DNA of 64,000 bases from Oxalobacteraceae bacterium OTU3CINTB1 (GTDB lineage: Bacteria > Pseudomonadota > Gammaproteobacteria > Burkholderiales > Burkholderiaceae_D), in contig CP099652.1 of NCBI GenBank assembly GCA_024123955.1, forward strand, positions 744,001 through 808,000, given 5' to 3'. The notes beneath the pieces were generated by a model. It worked only from the letters and a program-made list of their open reading frames with translations. It made no database searches and was not told the origin of the DNA. Each line of letters opens with the position of its first letter. Position 1 is the first letter of the stretch. Positions 46,043 to 60,241 of the stretch are shown here, piece by piece. Made by a program: the position numbers and the translations under genes.

Positions 46043-46582
46043 GTGGGTCTCAATCTGAATGACAAAAAGGCCGTCGTCGCCGAAGTTTCCGCAAAAGTAG
46101 CAACTGCGCAAACTATCGTCGTGGCCGAATATCGTGGCATCCAGGTTGCTCACTTGACGCAACTTCGTGCCAAAGCGCGCGCTCAAGGCGTGTACCTGCG
46201 TGTGTTGAAAAATACGCTCGCTCGTCGCTCCGTCGAAGGCACGCAGTTCGCCAACCTGGCAGACAGCATGACCGGTCCGTTGATCTACTCGATCTCGGAC
46301 GATGCCGTTGCAGCAGCTAAAGTCATCGCTGACTTCGCTAAAACCAACGACAAACTGGTCATCACCGCAGGTAACTACGCAGGCAAGCAGCTGGATAAAG
46401 CAGCTGTTACCGCGTTGGCGAGCATTCCTAGCCGTGAAGTCCTCATTTCGCAGTTGTTGGGCGTTATGCTGGCTCCGGTGTCGGGCTTTGCACGTGGTCT
46501 GGCTGCTCTGGCAGCGAAAAAATCCGAAGGCGCTCCTGCCGCAGCTGAAGAAGTTGCAGCAGAAGAAGCCCCAGCCGCTTAA
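46043..46582 (+). CDS. rplJ: 50S ribosomal protein L10
   Basis: A 179-residue L10 starting with GTG. AAGGAGG ends six bases before GTG 46043, whereas the in-frame TTG 46037 abuts it. [15 protein letters not shown] and [20 protein letters not shown] are the rRNA-binding domain. The alanine/glutamate-rich tail is the L7/L12-binding region. It probably represses its own mRNA through the leader upstream. Confidence 0.98.
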   Translation: MGLNLNDKKAVVAEVSAKVATAQTIVVAEYRGIQVAHLTQLRAKARAQGVYLRVLKNTLARRSVEGTQFANLADSMTGPLIYSISDDAVAAAKVIADFAKTNDKLVITAGNYAGKQLDKAAVTALASIPSREVLISQLLGVMLAPVSGFARGLAALAAKKSEGAPAAAEEVAAEEAPAA

Positions 46583-46652
46583 TTGCGATCGGGTTTTTTT
46601 CTCAAGTACCAATCTGATGTACTAACGAATCAATAAATTATTGGAGTTTCAA

Positions 46653-47030
46653 ATGGCAATTAGCAAAGACGACATCCTGGCAGCAGTTAGCGAAATGTCC
46701 GTAATGGACCTGAACGAACTGGTCAAAGCTTTCGAAGAAAAATTCGGCGTTTCGGCCGCTGCAATGGCTGCTCCAGCAGCTGGCGGCGCAGCCGGCGGCG
46801 CAGCTGCCGCTGAAGAGCAAACCGAGTTCAACGTTGTTCTGACCGAAATCGGCGCGAACAAAGTTGGCGTGATTAAAGCTGTTCGCGAAATCACCGGTCT
46901 GGGCCTGAAAGAAGCCAAAGACGTGGTTGATGGCGCTCCTAAGACCGTCAAAGAAGCCCTGTCGAAAGCTGACGCTGAAGCCGCTAAGAAGAAGCTGGAA
47001 GAAGCTGGCGCCAAGGCTGAACTGAAGTAA
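46653..47030 (+). CDS. rplL: 50S ribosomal protein L7/L12
   Basis: A 125-residue stalk protein. The N-terminal dimerisation helices ([19 protein letters not shown]) lead through an alanine/glycine hinge to the factor-binding C-terminal domain, with [23 protein letters not shown] 46653 has TTGGAG six to seven bases upstream. A long hairpin follows, before rpoB. Confidence 0.98.
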   Translation: MAISKDDILAAVSEMSVMDLNELVKAFEEKFGVSAAAMAAPAAGGAAGGAAAAEEQTEFNVVLTEIGANKVGVIKAVREITGLGLKEAKDVVDGAPKTVKEALSKADAEAAKKKLEEAGAKAELK

Positions 47031-47060
47031 TCAAGTTGTACGGCGGCTAGTTAGCGCCTC

Positions 47061-47112
47061 GAGCCAAAGCTGCGGATTTCCTTTCGAAAGGGAGGAAATC
47101 CGGCTTTGGCTC
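47061..47112 (+). promoter_or_regulatory. Long stem-loop between rplL and rpoB
   Basis: GAGCCAAAGC-TG-CGGATTTCCT pairs with AGGAAATCC-GGCTTTGGCTC, a 20-bp stem with a two-base bulge and a small loop. It lies in the 298-base gap between rplL and rpoB. In E. coli the same gap holds an attenuator and an RNase III processing site. The following CTTTGT is a poor T-run, so partial termination or processing is more likely than full stop. The rest of the gap shows no gene. Confidence 0.7.
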
Positions 47113-47328
47113 CTTTGTCGTCCTCGTCGTATTTGTAGCGTATTGTCCGACGCTGCAGTGGTTAGTAGTTTATTCAAATCAGCTGGAAATGGTAGAGATT
47201 TCAGGTTTCGTCTGTGTGACATGCAGCCGAGATTGTTGCTGAAGTGGCTGTGGAACGGTTGAAGTCGACCGGTTCGCGCACTGGCAAAACCTGAATTTTT
47301 TATCCTTTCTGTCACTCACGGAGTGTCC

Positions 47329-50300
47329 ATGCACTACTCATTTACTGAGAAGAAACGCATTCGCAAATCATTCGCGAAGCGCGCCAACGTTCACCACGTT
47401 CCGTTCCTGCTGGCTACCCAGCTCGAGTCCTACCATAGTTTCCTGCAGGAAGACGTCGCACCGTCGACCCGCAAGAACGACGGCCTGCAGTCGGCCTTTA
47501 CCTCGATATTCCCTATCGTTTCGCACAATGGCTTTGCGCGTCTCGAATTCCTGTCGTATGTCCTGGGCGATCCCGCCTTCGACGTCAAGGAATGCCAACT
47601 GCGTGGCCTGACGTTCGCGTCGCCGCTGCGCGCCAAGGTGCGTCTGGTGATCCTGGACAAGGAATCGCCGACCAAGCCGGTCGTCAAAGAGATGAAGGAA
47701 CAGGAAGTCTACATGGGCGAACTGCCTTTGATGACGACCACCGGTTCGTTCGTCATCAACGGTACCGAGCGCGTTATCGTTTCGCAGCTGCATCGCTCCC
47801 CTGGTGTGTTCTTCGAACACGACCGCGGCAAGACCCACTCGTCGGGCAAACTGCTGTTCTCCGCGCGTATCATTCCCTACCGCGGTTCGTGGCTGGACTT
47901 CGAGTTCGACCCGAAAGACATCCTGTTCTTCCGCGTCGACCGCCGCCGCAAAATGCCGGTGACGATCCTGCTGAAGGCGATCGGCATGTCGCACGAGCAA
48001 ATCCTGGCGAACTTCTTCGTCTTCGACAATTTCAACCTGCGCTCGGAAGGCGCGGAGATGGAATTCGTTGCCGAGCGTCTGCGTGGCGAAGTCGCCCGCT
48101 TCGACATCGTCAACAAGGAAGGCAAGACCTTGGTGCTGAAGGACAAGCGCATCAACGCCAAGCACGTGCGCGACATCGAATCGAACGGCATCAAGCATAT
48201 TTCCGTGCCGGAAGACTACCTGCTGGGCCGCGTGCTGGCCAAGAACATCGTTGATCCGGAGACCGGCGAAGTCGTCGCGTCCGCCAACGATGAGCTGACC
48301 GAAGACGTCCTCGGCCGCCTGCGCGAAGCCAACATCAGCGAAATCCAGACCTTGTACACCAACGATCTGGACCAGGGCGCGTACATTTCGCAAACCCTGC
48401 GCATCGACGACACCGCCGACCAGATGGCCGCGCGCGTCGCGATCTACCGCATGATGCGTCCTGGCGAACCGCCAACGGAAGACTCGGTCGAAGCGCTGTT
48501 CAACGGCCTGTTCTACAGCGCCGACCGCTACGACCTGTCCGCCGTCGGCCGCATGAAGTTCAACCGCCGCATCGGCCGTGACGAACTGACCGGCGCCATG
48601 ACCTTGTCGAACGAAGACGTGCTGGCCGTGATCAAGATCCTGGTGGAACTGCGCAATGGCCGCGGCGAAGTCGACGATATCGATCACCTGGGTAACCGCC
48701 GCGTACGTTGCGTCGGCGAACTGGCCGAAAACCAGTTCCGCGCCGGCCTGGTGCGCGTCGAGCGCGCCGTCAAGGAACGCCTCGGCCAAGCCGAAGCGGA
48801 CAACCTGATGCCGCACGACCTGATCAACAGCAAGCCGATCTCGGCCGCGATCCGTGAATTCTTCGGTTCGTCGCAGCTGTCGCAGTTTATGGACCAGACC
48901 AACCCGCTGTCGGAAATCACGCACAAACGTCGTGTATCCGCCCTGGGACCTGGCGGTCTGACCCGCGAACGTGCTGGTTTCGAGGTGCGCGACGTGCACC
49001 CGACCCACTACGGCCGCGTGTGCCCGATCGAAACGCCTGAAGGCCCGAACATCGGTCTGATCAACTCGCTGGCGCTGTACGCCCGCCTGAACGAATACGG
49101 CTTCCTGGAAACCCCGTACCGCAAGGTCGAAGGTTCCAAGATCACCGACCAGATCGATTACCTTTCGGCAATCGAAGAAGGCCGCTACATCATCGCTCAG
49201 GCGAACGCGACCATCAGCAGCGAAGGCACGCTCAGCGATGAGCTGGTCTCGGCCCGTGAAGCCGGCGAAACCATTCTGGTGTCGCCAGAGCGCATCCAGT
49301 ACATGGACGTGGCGCCTGGCCAGATCGTTTCGGTCGCCGCGTCGCTGATTCCGTTCCTGGAACACGATGATGCGAACCGCGCATTGATGGGTGCCAACAT
49401 GCAGCGCCAGGCCGTTCCTTGCCTGCGCCCTGAAAAAGCACTGGTCGGTACCGGTATCGAACGCACCGTGGCAGTCGACTCGGGCACCACCGTGCAAGCA
49501 TTGCGCGGCGGTATCGTCGACTACATCGATGCGGGCCGTGTCGTGATTCGCGTGAACGATGACGAAGCAACCGCCGGCGAAGTCGGTGTCGACATCTACA
49601 ACCTGATCAAGTACACCCGTTCGAACCAGAACACCAACATCAACCAGCGTCCTATCGTCAAGGTGGGCGACCGTGTTGCCAAGCGCGACGTGATCGCCGA
49701 CGGCGCATCGACCGATCTGGGTGAATTGGCTCTGGGCCAGAACATGACCGTGGCCTTCATGCCATGGAATGGTCTGAACTTCGAGGATTCGATCCTGATC
49801 TCGGAAAACGTCGTCAAAGACGACCGTTACACGTCGATCCACATCGAAGAACTGAGCGTCGTTGCTCGCGATACCAAACTGGGCGCGGAAGAAATCACCC
49901 GCGACATCTCGAACCTGGCTGAGAACCAGCTGGCTCGTCTGGATGAGTCCGGTATCGTCTACATCGGCGCCGAAGTGCAAGCCGGCGACACCCTGGTCGG
50001 TAAAGTGACGCCGAAGGGCGAAACCCAGCTGACCCCGGAAGAAAAGCTGCTGCGCGCGATCTTCGGCGAGAAGGCTTCGGACGTCAAAGACACCTCGCTG
50101 CGCGTGCCTTCGGGCATGATCGGCACCGTCATCGACGTGCAAGTGTTCACCCGTGAAGGCATCGTTCGCGACAAGCGCGCGCAACAGATCATCGACGATG
50201 AACTGAAGCGTTTCCGCCTGGACCTGAACGACCAGATGCGCATCGTGGAGGGCGACGCCTTCCAGCGTCTGGAAAAAATGCTGATCAACCAGGTCGTCAA

Positions 50301-51435
50301 CGGCGGTCCTAAGAAGCTGGCCAAGGGCGCCAAGATCACCAAGGAATACCTGGACGATCTGGACAAGTACCACTGGTTCGACATCCGTCCAGCGGACGAC
50401 GCCGCCGCCACCGCCCTCGAAGCGATCAAGGAATCGATCAACGAGAAGCGTCACCAGTTCGATCTGGCCTTCGAAGAGAAGCGCAAGAAGCTGACGCAAG
50501 GCGACGAGCTGCAACCTGGCGTGCAGAAGATGGTCAAAGTGTATCTGGCCGTTAAGCGCCGCCTGCAGTCGGGCGACAAGATGGCGGGTCGCCACGGTAA
50601 CAAGGGTGTGGTTTCCCGTATCGTGCCGGTCGAAGACATGCCATACATGGCCGACGGTACGCCGGCGGACGTGGTGCTGAACCCGCTGGGTGTTCCTTCG
50701 CGTATGAACGTGGGTCAGATTCTCGAGACCCACCTTGGTTGGGCGGCAAAAGGCCTGGGTATCCGTATCGGCGAGATGCTGCAACAGCAGATCAAAGTCG
50801 AAGAGATGCGCAAGTTCCTGACCACCGTCTACAACGAGAACGGCCGTCCGGAAGATCTGGACCAGTTCGACGACGAAGAGATCATGAAGCTGGCGAACAA
50901 CCTGAAGAAGGGTGTTCCGTTCGCTACGCCGGTGTTCGACGGCGCGCACGAGTCGGAAATCCGCCGCATGCTGGATTTGGCGTACCCTGACGACATCGCC
51001 CAGAAATTGGGTATGACGCCTTCGAAGAACCAGGTCACGATGTACGACGGCCGCACCGGCGAAGCGTTCGAGCGCAAGGTCACCGTTGGCGTGATGCACA
51101 TGCTGAAACTGCACCACTTGGTCGACGACAAGATGCACGCGCGTTCGACCGGTCCGTACTCGCTCGTGACGCAGCAGCCACTGGGCGGTAAAGCCCAGTT
51201 CGGCGGCCAGCGCTTCGGTGAGATGGAGGTGTGGGCACTGGAAGCGTACGGCGCATCGTACGTGCTGCAAGAGATGTTGACCGTGAAGTCCGATGACGTC
51301 AACGGCCGTACCAAAGTGTACGAAAACCTGGTCAAAGGCGACCACGTGATCGACGCCGGTATGCCTGAATCGTTCAACGTGCTGGTCAAGGAAATCCGTT
51401 CGCTGGGTATCGATATCGACCTCGAACGAAACTAA
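47329..51435 (+). CDS. rpoB: DNA-directed RNA polymerase subunit beta
   Basis: A 1368-residue beta subunit. It begins [19 protein letters not shown], the usual betaproteobacterial start. CGGAG lies five bases before ATG 47329; GTG 47323 is less likely. The rifampicin region near residues 510-530 reads [20 protein letters not shown], then [10 protein letters not shown], all wild type. [15 protein letters not shown] and [14 protein letters not shown] are conserved catalytic-centre segments. The gene is transcribed with rpoC, 119 bases downstream. Confidence 0.99.
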   Translation: MHYSFTEKKRIRKSFAKRANVHHVPFLLATQLESYHSFLQEDVAPSTRKNDGLQSAFTSIFPIVSHNGFARLEFLSYVLGDPAFDVKECQLRGLTFASPLRAKVRLVILDKESPTKPVVKEMKEQEVYMGELPLMTTTGSFVINGTERVIVSQLHRSPGVFFEHDRGKTHSSGKLLFSARIIPYRGSWLDFEFDPKDILFFRVDRRRKMPVTILLKAIGMSHEQILANFFVFDNFNLRSEGAEMEFVAERLRGEVARFDIVNKEGKTLVLKDKRINAKHVRDIESNGIKHISVPEDYLLGRVLAKNIVDPETGEVVASANDELTEDVLGRLREANISEIQTLYTNDLDQGAYISQTLRIDDTADQMAARVAIYRMMRPGEPPTEDSVEALFNGLFYSADRYDLSAVGRMKFNRRIGRDELTGAMTLSNEDVLAVIKILVELRNGRGEVDDIDHLGNRRVRCVGELAENQFRAGLVRVERAVKERLGQAEADNLMPHDLINSKPISAAIREFFGSSQLSQFMDQTNPLSEITHKRRVSALGPGGLTRERAGFEVRDVHPTHYGRVCPIETPEGPNIGLINSLALYARLNEYGFLETPYRKVEGSKITDQIDYLSAIEEGRYIIAQANATISSEGTLSDELVSAREAGETILVSPERIQYMDVAPGQIVSVAASLIPFLEHDDANRALMGANMQRQAVPCLRPEKALVGTGIERTVAVDSGTTVQALRGGIVDYIDAGRVVIRVNDDEATAGEVGVDIYNLIKYTRSNQNTNINQRPIVKVGDRVAKRDVIADGASTDLGELALGQNMTVAFMPWNGLNFEDSILISENVVKDDRYTSIHIEELSVVARDTKLGAEEITRDISNLAENQLARLDESGIVYIGAEVQAGDTLVGKVTPKGETQLTPEEKLLRAIFGEKASDVKDTSLRVPSGMIGTVIDVQVFTREGIVRDKRAQQIIDDELKRFRLDLNDQMRIVEGDAFQRLEKMLINQVVNGGPKKLAKGAKITKEYLDDLDKYHWFDIRPADDAAATALEAIKESINEKRHQFDLAFEEKRKKLTQGDELQPGVQKMVKVYLAVKRRLQSGDKMAGRHGNKGVVSRIVPVEDMPYMADGTPADVVLNPLGVPSRMNVGQILETHLGWAAKGLGIRIGEMLQQQIKVEEMRKFLTTVYNENGRPEDLDQFDDEEIMKLANNLKKGVPFATPVFDGAHESEIRRMLDLAYPDDIAQKLGMTPSKNQVTMYDGRTGEAFERKVTVGVMHMLKLHHLVDDKMHARSTGPYSLVTQQPLGGKAQFGGQRFGEMEVWALEAYGASYVLQEMLTVKSDDVNGRTKVYENLVKGDHVIDAGMPESFNVLVKEIRSLGIDIDLERN

Positions 51436-51483
51436 AAGACAGCTCGGTTACATAAGACTGTCGTTTGGTTTGAGAAACACAAA

Positions 51484-51508
51484 GCCCGGCTGGGTAACCA
51501 GTCCGGGC
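51484..51508 (+). promoter_or_regulatory. Hairpin between rpoB and rpoC
   Basis: GCCCGGCTGG, loop GTAA, then CCAG-T-CCGGGC form a 10-bp stem with one bulged T. There is no T-run, so it is probably an mRNA processing or stabilising hairpin within the rpoBC transcript. Confidence 0.5.
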
Positions 51509-51554
51509 GATGTAGTCTCAGGAATTAGAAGTTTAATCACCTCTGGAGTGATAC

Positions 51555-55787
<4,233 letters not shown>

Positions 55788-55806
55788 TAGAAATGTAGCG
55801 CAATAT

Positions 55807-55835
55807 AAAACGGCACCTTCGGGTGCCGTTTTTTT
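55807..55835 (+). terminator. Rho-independent terminator after rpoC
   Basis: AAAACGGCACC, loop TTCG, then GGTGCCGTTTT and more T residues form a perfect stem with a stable UUCG tetraloop and a T-run. It lies 20 bases after the rpoC stop and ends the super-operon. Confidence 0.93.
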
Positions 55836-56104
55836 ATGCCCACGATTTAATAAAAGTCGGGAATTCACATCGTACGCCCGAAGGAAATTAATTCTGTGAT
55901 TCGGTTAAATCCGTGCCGGGACCGCCGCGACACCACAGATCCACGTAGGGCGGATTAGGCGGCACGCCGTAATCCGCCAAGCGCCGCCTGACAGCCAACC
56001 GCGCGCACGCGCCCAGCCCCCTACGCTATAGTCCGTGTAGAAATGGAGGACCTGACCCCGGAGTTTGCGCCAGCATTTAGTTCGTTCATGCTAATATCTG
56101 GCTC
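55836..56104. other. Intergenic region after the rpoC terminator
   Basis: These 269 bases, part of a 317-base gene-free stretch, hold no supported gene. They contain a REP-like palindrome (55949-55978). Near the next gene AGCAT (56072-56076) and ATGCT (56088-56092), with inner TTAG/CTAA, form an imperfect palindrome just before its ATG, possibly an operator for the winged-helix protein. Nothing else is recognisable. Confidence 0.5.
55949..55978. repeat. REP-like palindrome, copy 3
   Basis: GGCGGATTA (55949-55957), inner GGCG/CGCC and TAATCCGCC (55970-55978) form a perfect outer stem with an inner stem. The core is shared with copies at 24821, 38080 and 38136. This is the most complete copy and the best reference for the family. 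Confidence 0.8.
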
Positions 56105-56710
56105 ATGATCGCTCAAGCCCTCTTCACTCCCGCCCAGCAAAAACTGCTGGGCTTGCTGTTTGTACGTGTCAATCAAGGTTTCCACCTGAACGAGATTATG
56201 CGCCTGACCGGCCTGGGAAGCGCCTCGGCCCAACGCGAGCTCAAACGCCTGCACGAGTCCGGCGTCATCACGTCCGAACGCATCGGCAATGTGCGCCGCT
56301 TCAAGCCCAACAAGGAATGCATCGTGTTCGGGGAATTAAGCAGCCTGGTCAAGAAAACCTTCGGACTGGTCAGCGTATTGAATTCGGCTTTGGCGCCGCT
56401 GCAGCATGTATTGAACGTGGCCTTTGTTTATGGCGCGACGGCCAAGGAACACGAGGGCATGGATACGCCGGTGGAGTTGCTGCTGATCGGCGATAACACC
56501 AGCTACGGTGAGTTGTTATCCAGGCTGCCAGTCGCCGAGCGCTTATTGCGCCGAAAGATCAATCCCAACCTGTATTCGATTCCCGATTTTAAGCGGCGCC
56601 TGCGCGAACAACAGCCATTCATTCTGCAGGTATTACGCGAACAGAAAATCTATGTGCTGGGTGAGGAATCCGATCTGGAGAAAGTCATCAACGAGGACGC
56701 GGCGGTTTAA
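56105..56710 (+). CDS. Winged-helix protein with degenerate nucleotidyltransferase-like domain
   Basis: A 201-residue protein. Residues 1-75 are a winged helix (ALFTPAQQKLLGLLF, GLGSASAQRELKRLHESGVI). Residues about 95-190 resemble a minimal nucleotidyltransferase fold: VAFVYGATAKEHEGMDTPVELLLIGD. The usual GS...DxD is altered to GA...DTPVE, so catalysis is doubtful. Such proteins probably act as regulators or were derived from toxin-antitoxin components. AGCAT/ATGCT directly upstream may be its own operator. It stands alone between a REP and a convergent kinase. Confidence 0.7.
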   Translation: MIAQALFTPAQQKLLGLLFVRVNQGFHLNEIMRLTGLGSASAQRELKRLHESGVITSERIGNVRRFKPNKECIVFGELSSLVKKTFGLVSVLNSALAPLQHVLNVAFVYGATAKEHEGMDTPVELLLIGDNTSYGELLSRLPVAERLLRRKINPNLYSIPDFKRRLREQQPFILQVLREQKIYVLGEESDLEKVINEDAAV

Positions 56711-56733
56711 TTTTCGCGCTTTAATATTCCCGC

Positions 56734-58152
56734 CTAATATTCCATCGTCCGCTCATTCGCCCAAGCGGCAGATACCTGTCTTTGGGGGAACGATAAAGAA
56801 AACCGTGTATAACGCCCGGCCTGGGATTCGCAATGAATCTTCCCGCCAAACGCGGTAATCACCTGCTCGCAAAACGCCAACCCCATTCCCGTGCCGCCCC
56901 CATTATGCCGGGTGCTGTAAAACGGTTCGAAAACGTGGGGCAGCACGTCGGCCGGTATGCCGCTGCCGGTATCGGTTACCAACAGCTTTTTATCGGCGCC
57001 GTCGATAAAGAAAGCGATCTCCAATTCTCCCCGTCCCGCCGATTTGATCGCGTACAGCGCGTTCTTGAACAGGTTGTATAAAACATAGACCAGCAGCACG
57101 TCCGAGCCGAAGAACGTGAAATCGTGCCCGCCCTTGACCACCACCTTGTCCCGCATCGAGCTTTCGAACGGATAGCAGGCCAGCGCCTCCTCCACGCATT
57201 TCTGGATCGAATGGTTGGCAAAATCACTACGGCTGAGCATCCCCGCGCGGGCCGAGGCCAGCATCATGTCGACCACGAAGTTGGAGCGGCTGATCTCCGC
57301 GTCGATGTGCTGGGTCAGCTTGCCGAGGTAGTTCAGTTGCGCAGGTTGCAAGGTTGGCTCGATCAACTTGTGTTCGACCGCCAAGTGGTAGCCGGCCAGT
57401 AACTCCGGCAGCGACTTGGCCAACACCCGCGACTGGCTGCGGATGGTGGCCAGCGGCGTACGCATTTCGTGCGCGATCGAGGCGGCGACTTCCATCGGGT
57501 CGGCCAGCAAGTTGTGCCGGACCATGGCCTGGGCGATCAGGCCGAGGCTGGCCGCGACGAACAGCATGCCGGGCGGATAGAACTGCACGCCGTAGTTGCA
57601 CAGATAATCGACCGATGCGAAGAAGTAAATCAGCATGCTGACCAGGCAATAGCGCAAGCGCGTTTTTTCGGTCGATACGGCCAACTGCTGGCGGCGGTAC
57701 AGCAGCCACAGACTGCGGCCGACGACCACCATCGTGTGCAGCAAGTGCAGCACATGCAGCGGGCCCGCCTTGGGATAAAAGCCGAAGAAGTAAGTGTAGA
57801 GCCCGGCGATGAGCCAGTTGCTGCTCAGCAGGATCACACCCAGGAAGCCGGCGAACAGATAGGACAGTTCGACCCAGCGGCGCTCGCTGCGCTGCGCGGT
57901 GAGTTCGGCGACGAAATGGTACAAGGTGGTGGGCAGGAACAGGATCAGCAGATAGCCGAGCTTGGCCGCCGCCAGCGCCTCGTCCGGGTCGCGGATCTGG
58001 AACAGGACCGCCCAGGAGAATTGCCAGCAAAAGGTGGTGGTGCAGAGCAGGAATAACGTGAGGCTGACCCGGCTGACCCCGCGCGAATGCAGCACATATG
58101 CCCCGTAGCTCAGGAAGAGTAGCGAGACAATGGCGGGCAGGAGAGAGTGCAT
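56734..58152 (-). CDS. Sensor histidine kinase with seven-helix N-terminus (CqsS/LuxN-like)
   Basis: A 472-residue membrane kinase. About seven hydrophobic helices lie in residues 1-215. SIAHEMRTPLATIRSQ (His about 228) is the phosphorylated H-box. The following helix, with LPELLAGYHLAVEHKLI and RSNFVVDMMLASA, resembles the dimerisation domain of CqsS/LqsS/JqsK quorum-sensing kinases. NLFKNALYAIKS, DTGSGIPADVL and GGGTGMGLAFC are the N, G1 and G2 ATP boxes. There is no receiver domain and no adjacent response regulator or autoinducer synthase. A small diffusible signal as ligand is only a hypothesis. Confidence 0.88.
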   Translation of the reverse strand: MHSLLPAIVSLLFLSYGAYVLHSRGVSRVSLTLFLLCTTTFCWQFSWAVLFQIRDPDEALAAAKLGYLLILFLPTTLYHFVAELTAQRSERRWVELSYLFAGFLGVILLSSNWLIAGLYTYFFGFYPKAGPLHVLHLLHTMVVVGRSLWLLYRRQQLAVSTEKTRLRYCLVSMLIYFFASVDYLCNYGVQFYPPGMLFVAASLGLIAQAMVRHNLLADPMEVAASIAHEMRTPLATIRSQSRVLAKSLPELLAGYHLAVEHKLIEPTLQPAQLNYLGKLTQHIDAEISRSNFVVDMMLASARAGMLSRSDFANHSIQKCVEEALACYPFESSMRDKVVVKGGHDFTFFGSDVLLVYVLYNLFKNALYAIKSAGRGELEIAFFIDGADKKLLVTDTGSGIPADVLPHVFEPFYSTRHNGGGTGMGLAFCEQVITAFGGKIHCESQAGRYTRFSLSFPQRQVSAAWANERTMEY

Positions 58153-58345
58153 GAGCGCATTCAGCAGGCTTAATGATAGTCGCAGTATTGCGCGAGCCGG
58201 AAGAGGGCGCTTGTATTTCAGGAGGGTTCTTGCGATAGATCAAGGTGGCGCAGGACTGTGTCAACGCCGGAAGGAGACGTAACATATGGGCGGGGCACGG
58301 CAAGCTGGGCCGCCGCGATGTCGCCATCGTCGCGGCCCATTGCGG

Positions 58346-60151
58346 TTATCGCTGCGACGCGATCCAGCGGTCCACTTTTTCTTCCAGCAGCGCCAGCGGC
58401 ACGGTGCCGTCGCTGAGCACCACCTCGTGGAATTTAGGCAGGCTGAAGCGATCGCCTAGCGCCTCTTCCGCGCGGTGGCGCAGTTCGACGATCTTGAGCG
58501 AGCCGATCTTGTAGCCCAGCGCCTGGCCCGGCCACGCCATATAGCGTTCGGTTTCGGTCTTGGCGTAGTCGTCGTAGCCCAGGGTGTCGCGCATGTAATG
58601 GATGCTTTGCTCGCGCGTCCAGCCCTGCGCGTGCATGCCGGTGTCGACCACCAGGCGGGTGGCGCGCAGCAGCTCGTCGTTCAGGTGGCCGAAGTATTGC
58701 GCCGGATCATCGAACAAGCCCATTTCCTTGCCCAAGGTTTCGGAATACAGCGCCCAGCCTTCGGTGAAGGCGTTGTTGCCTCCATATTTGCGGAAGTCGG
58801 GCAGGTTCAATTCCTGCATCAGCGCGATGTGGAAGTGGTGGCCCGGCTTGCCCTCGTGCAGGAACAGCGTGGTCATGCCGGTGCTGCCGTACTTGGCCGG
58901 ATCGTTGACCACCGACCAGAACACGCCTGGACGCGAGCCGTCGCCGGCCGGCGCCGTGTAGTGGTCGGACGCCGTGGCCCGGCTCAGTTCAGGTTCCAGG
59001 CGCAGGTCCAGTTTGGCCTTCGGCATCAAGGTGAACATCTGCGGCAATTTGGTGTCGAGCACGTCGTTCAGCTTGTGGAACACGGCCTGCACTTCTTCCT
59101 CCGTCTTGAACGGGCGGAACTTGTCCTGCGCGGCAACCCATACCGGCAAGCCCTTGGCTGGGCCGTTGTAGCCGAGCTTGGGACCGAGCTCGGCGAACTG
59201 CTGCTGGATGCGCGCCACTTCGCGCAGGCCGATCGCATGGATCGCGTCCGGCTTGAGCGTGGTGGTGGTGGCGTTGGCCACGCGCGCCTGATACCAGGCG
59301 GCGCCGTCCGGCAGCGCGCCCAGGCCGGTCGAGGTGCGGCAGGCCGGCAGGTAATCTTTTTCCAGGAAGGTGGCCAGGCGGGCCAGCGCCGGCATGATGT
59401 CGTCGCCGACGGTCTTGCGGTAGGCGGCCGTCAGGCGCTGCTTGTCGGCGTCGCTGAAGCCGGCCGGCAATTTCTTGATCGGGGTGTAGAAGATATTCGC
59501 TTCCGCCGTGTCGCTGACCAGCTTCTTGAACTGCGGCAGCGCCGAGATCATGATGGCCTTCGGCTGCGTGACGCCTTTTTTCATTCCTTCGCGCATGTTG
59601 GCGATGGCTTGGTCGATCCAGGCCGGCATCTGCGAAATGCGGCTCAGATAGGCGTCGTATTCCTTGACGGTGGCGATCGGCTGCGACGCCTCGCCGCCGG
59701 CGTAGTTGGCCAGCACGACCGGCACGCTGTCCATCTGCGTGACCGGCAACAGGTGCTCGGGGAAGCGCTCCATGGCCAGCAGGCCGCGCAGTTCATAGGT
59801 GAGGATGTCCAGGTTGAGGCGGTCTTCGGCGTTCAGGTGGGCGCGCTTGATGGCCTTGAGGCGCTTGCTGAAATCGCGGTACATCTTGAACTGCAGCGCG
59901 CGCTTGCCCGGCGAGATGCTCAGGCCCAGCTGGTCGTCGTAGCGGTTGTCGCCGTTCTCGGTCGCGCCGATCGGCTCGTAGCGGGCGACGGCGTCGTAGT
60001 ATTGGTCGGCGATGGCCAGCAGCGCCTGGTGCGCCGGGGTGGCGCTGACCCGTGGCACGGCGGCTGCCGGGGCCGCCATGCTGTTGCTGATTGGAACGAA
60101 CACCAGCGCGAGCGCGGCCGCGACGCTGGCAAGACGGGATGCATGCTTCAT
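58346..60151 (-). CDS. DUF885 family protein, predicted secreted metallopeptidase-like
   Basis: A 601-residue exported protein of the DUF885 type. A signal peptide ends near ISNSMAAPA. HEGKPGHHFHIALMQ (about residue 436) is the family's HExxPGHH motif, a likely zinc site, and NNAFTEGWALYSETLGKEMG follows as the usual glutamate-bearing segment. The role is unproven; it may be a peptidase. ATG 60151 has AGGAA about six bases upstream and follows the signal-peptide logic; an in-frame upstream start would add 28 residues. It is 90 bases from the HPP gene on the same strand. Confidence 0.88.
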   Translation of the reverse strand: MKHASRLASVAAALALVFVPISNSMAAPAAAVPRVSATPAHQALLAIADQYYDAVARYEPIGATENGDNRYDDQLGLSISPGKRALQFKMYRDFSKRLKAIKRAHLNAEDRLNLDILTYELRGLLAMERFPEHLLPVTQMDSVPVVLANYAGGEASQPIATVKEYDAYLSRISQMPAWIDQAIANMREGMKKGVTQPKAIMISALPQFKKLVSDTAEANIFYTPIKKLPAGFSDADKQRLTAAYRKTVGDDIMPALARLATFLEKDYLPACRTSTGLGALPDGAAWYQARVANATTTTLKPDAIHAIGLREVARIQQQFAELGPKLGYNGPAKGLPVWVAAQDKFRPFKTEEEVQAVFHKLNDVLDTKLPQMFTLMPKAKLDLRLEPELSRATASDHYTAPAGDGSRPGVFWSVVNDPAKYGSTGMTTLFLHEGKPGHHFHIALMQELNLPDFRKYGGNNAFTEGWALYSETLGKEMGLFDDPAQYFGHLNDELLRATRLVVDTGMHAQGWTREQSIHYMRDTLGYDDYAKTETERYMAWPGQALGYKIGSLKIVELRHRAEEALGDRFSLPKFHEVVLSDGTVPLALLEEKVDRWIASQR

Positions 60152-60241
60152 GTTTTGTTTCCTGGTCAATGAGAACTCTGGCGGGTGACTAGCATAAGGC
60201 ATAGCGTCGGCCGCCCAAGAAACAAATTGTATCAAGCCACG

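Noticed and set aside
48858..48955. Possible rifampicin-resistance substitutions in rpoB
   Set aside because: The residues at the usual positions (Asp, His, Ser of DQTNP, THKRR, RVSALG) are wild type.
47368..51345. A 1325-codon open frame antisense to rpoB, and a similar one antisense to rpoC (51573-55868)
   Set aside because: Both mirror highly conserved genes; their composition is that of complemented codons in high-GC DNA and no family motif is present.
55788..56104. A small gene between rpoC and the winged-helix gene
   Set aside because: No frame with a start, ribosome site and plausible composition; the region holds a terminator and a REP-like palindrome.
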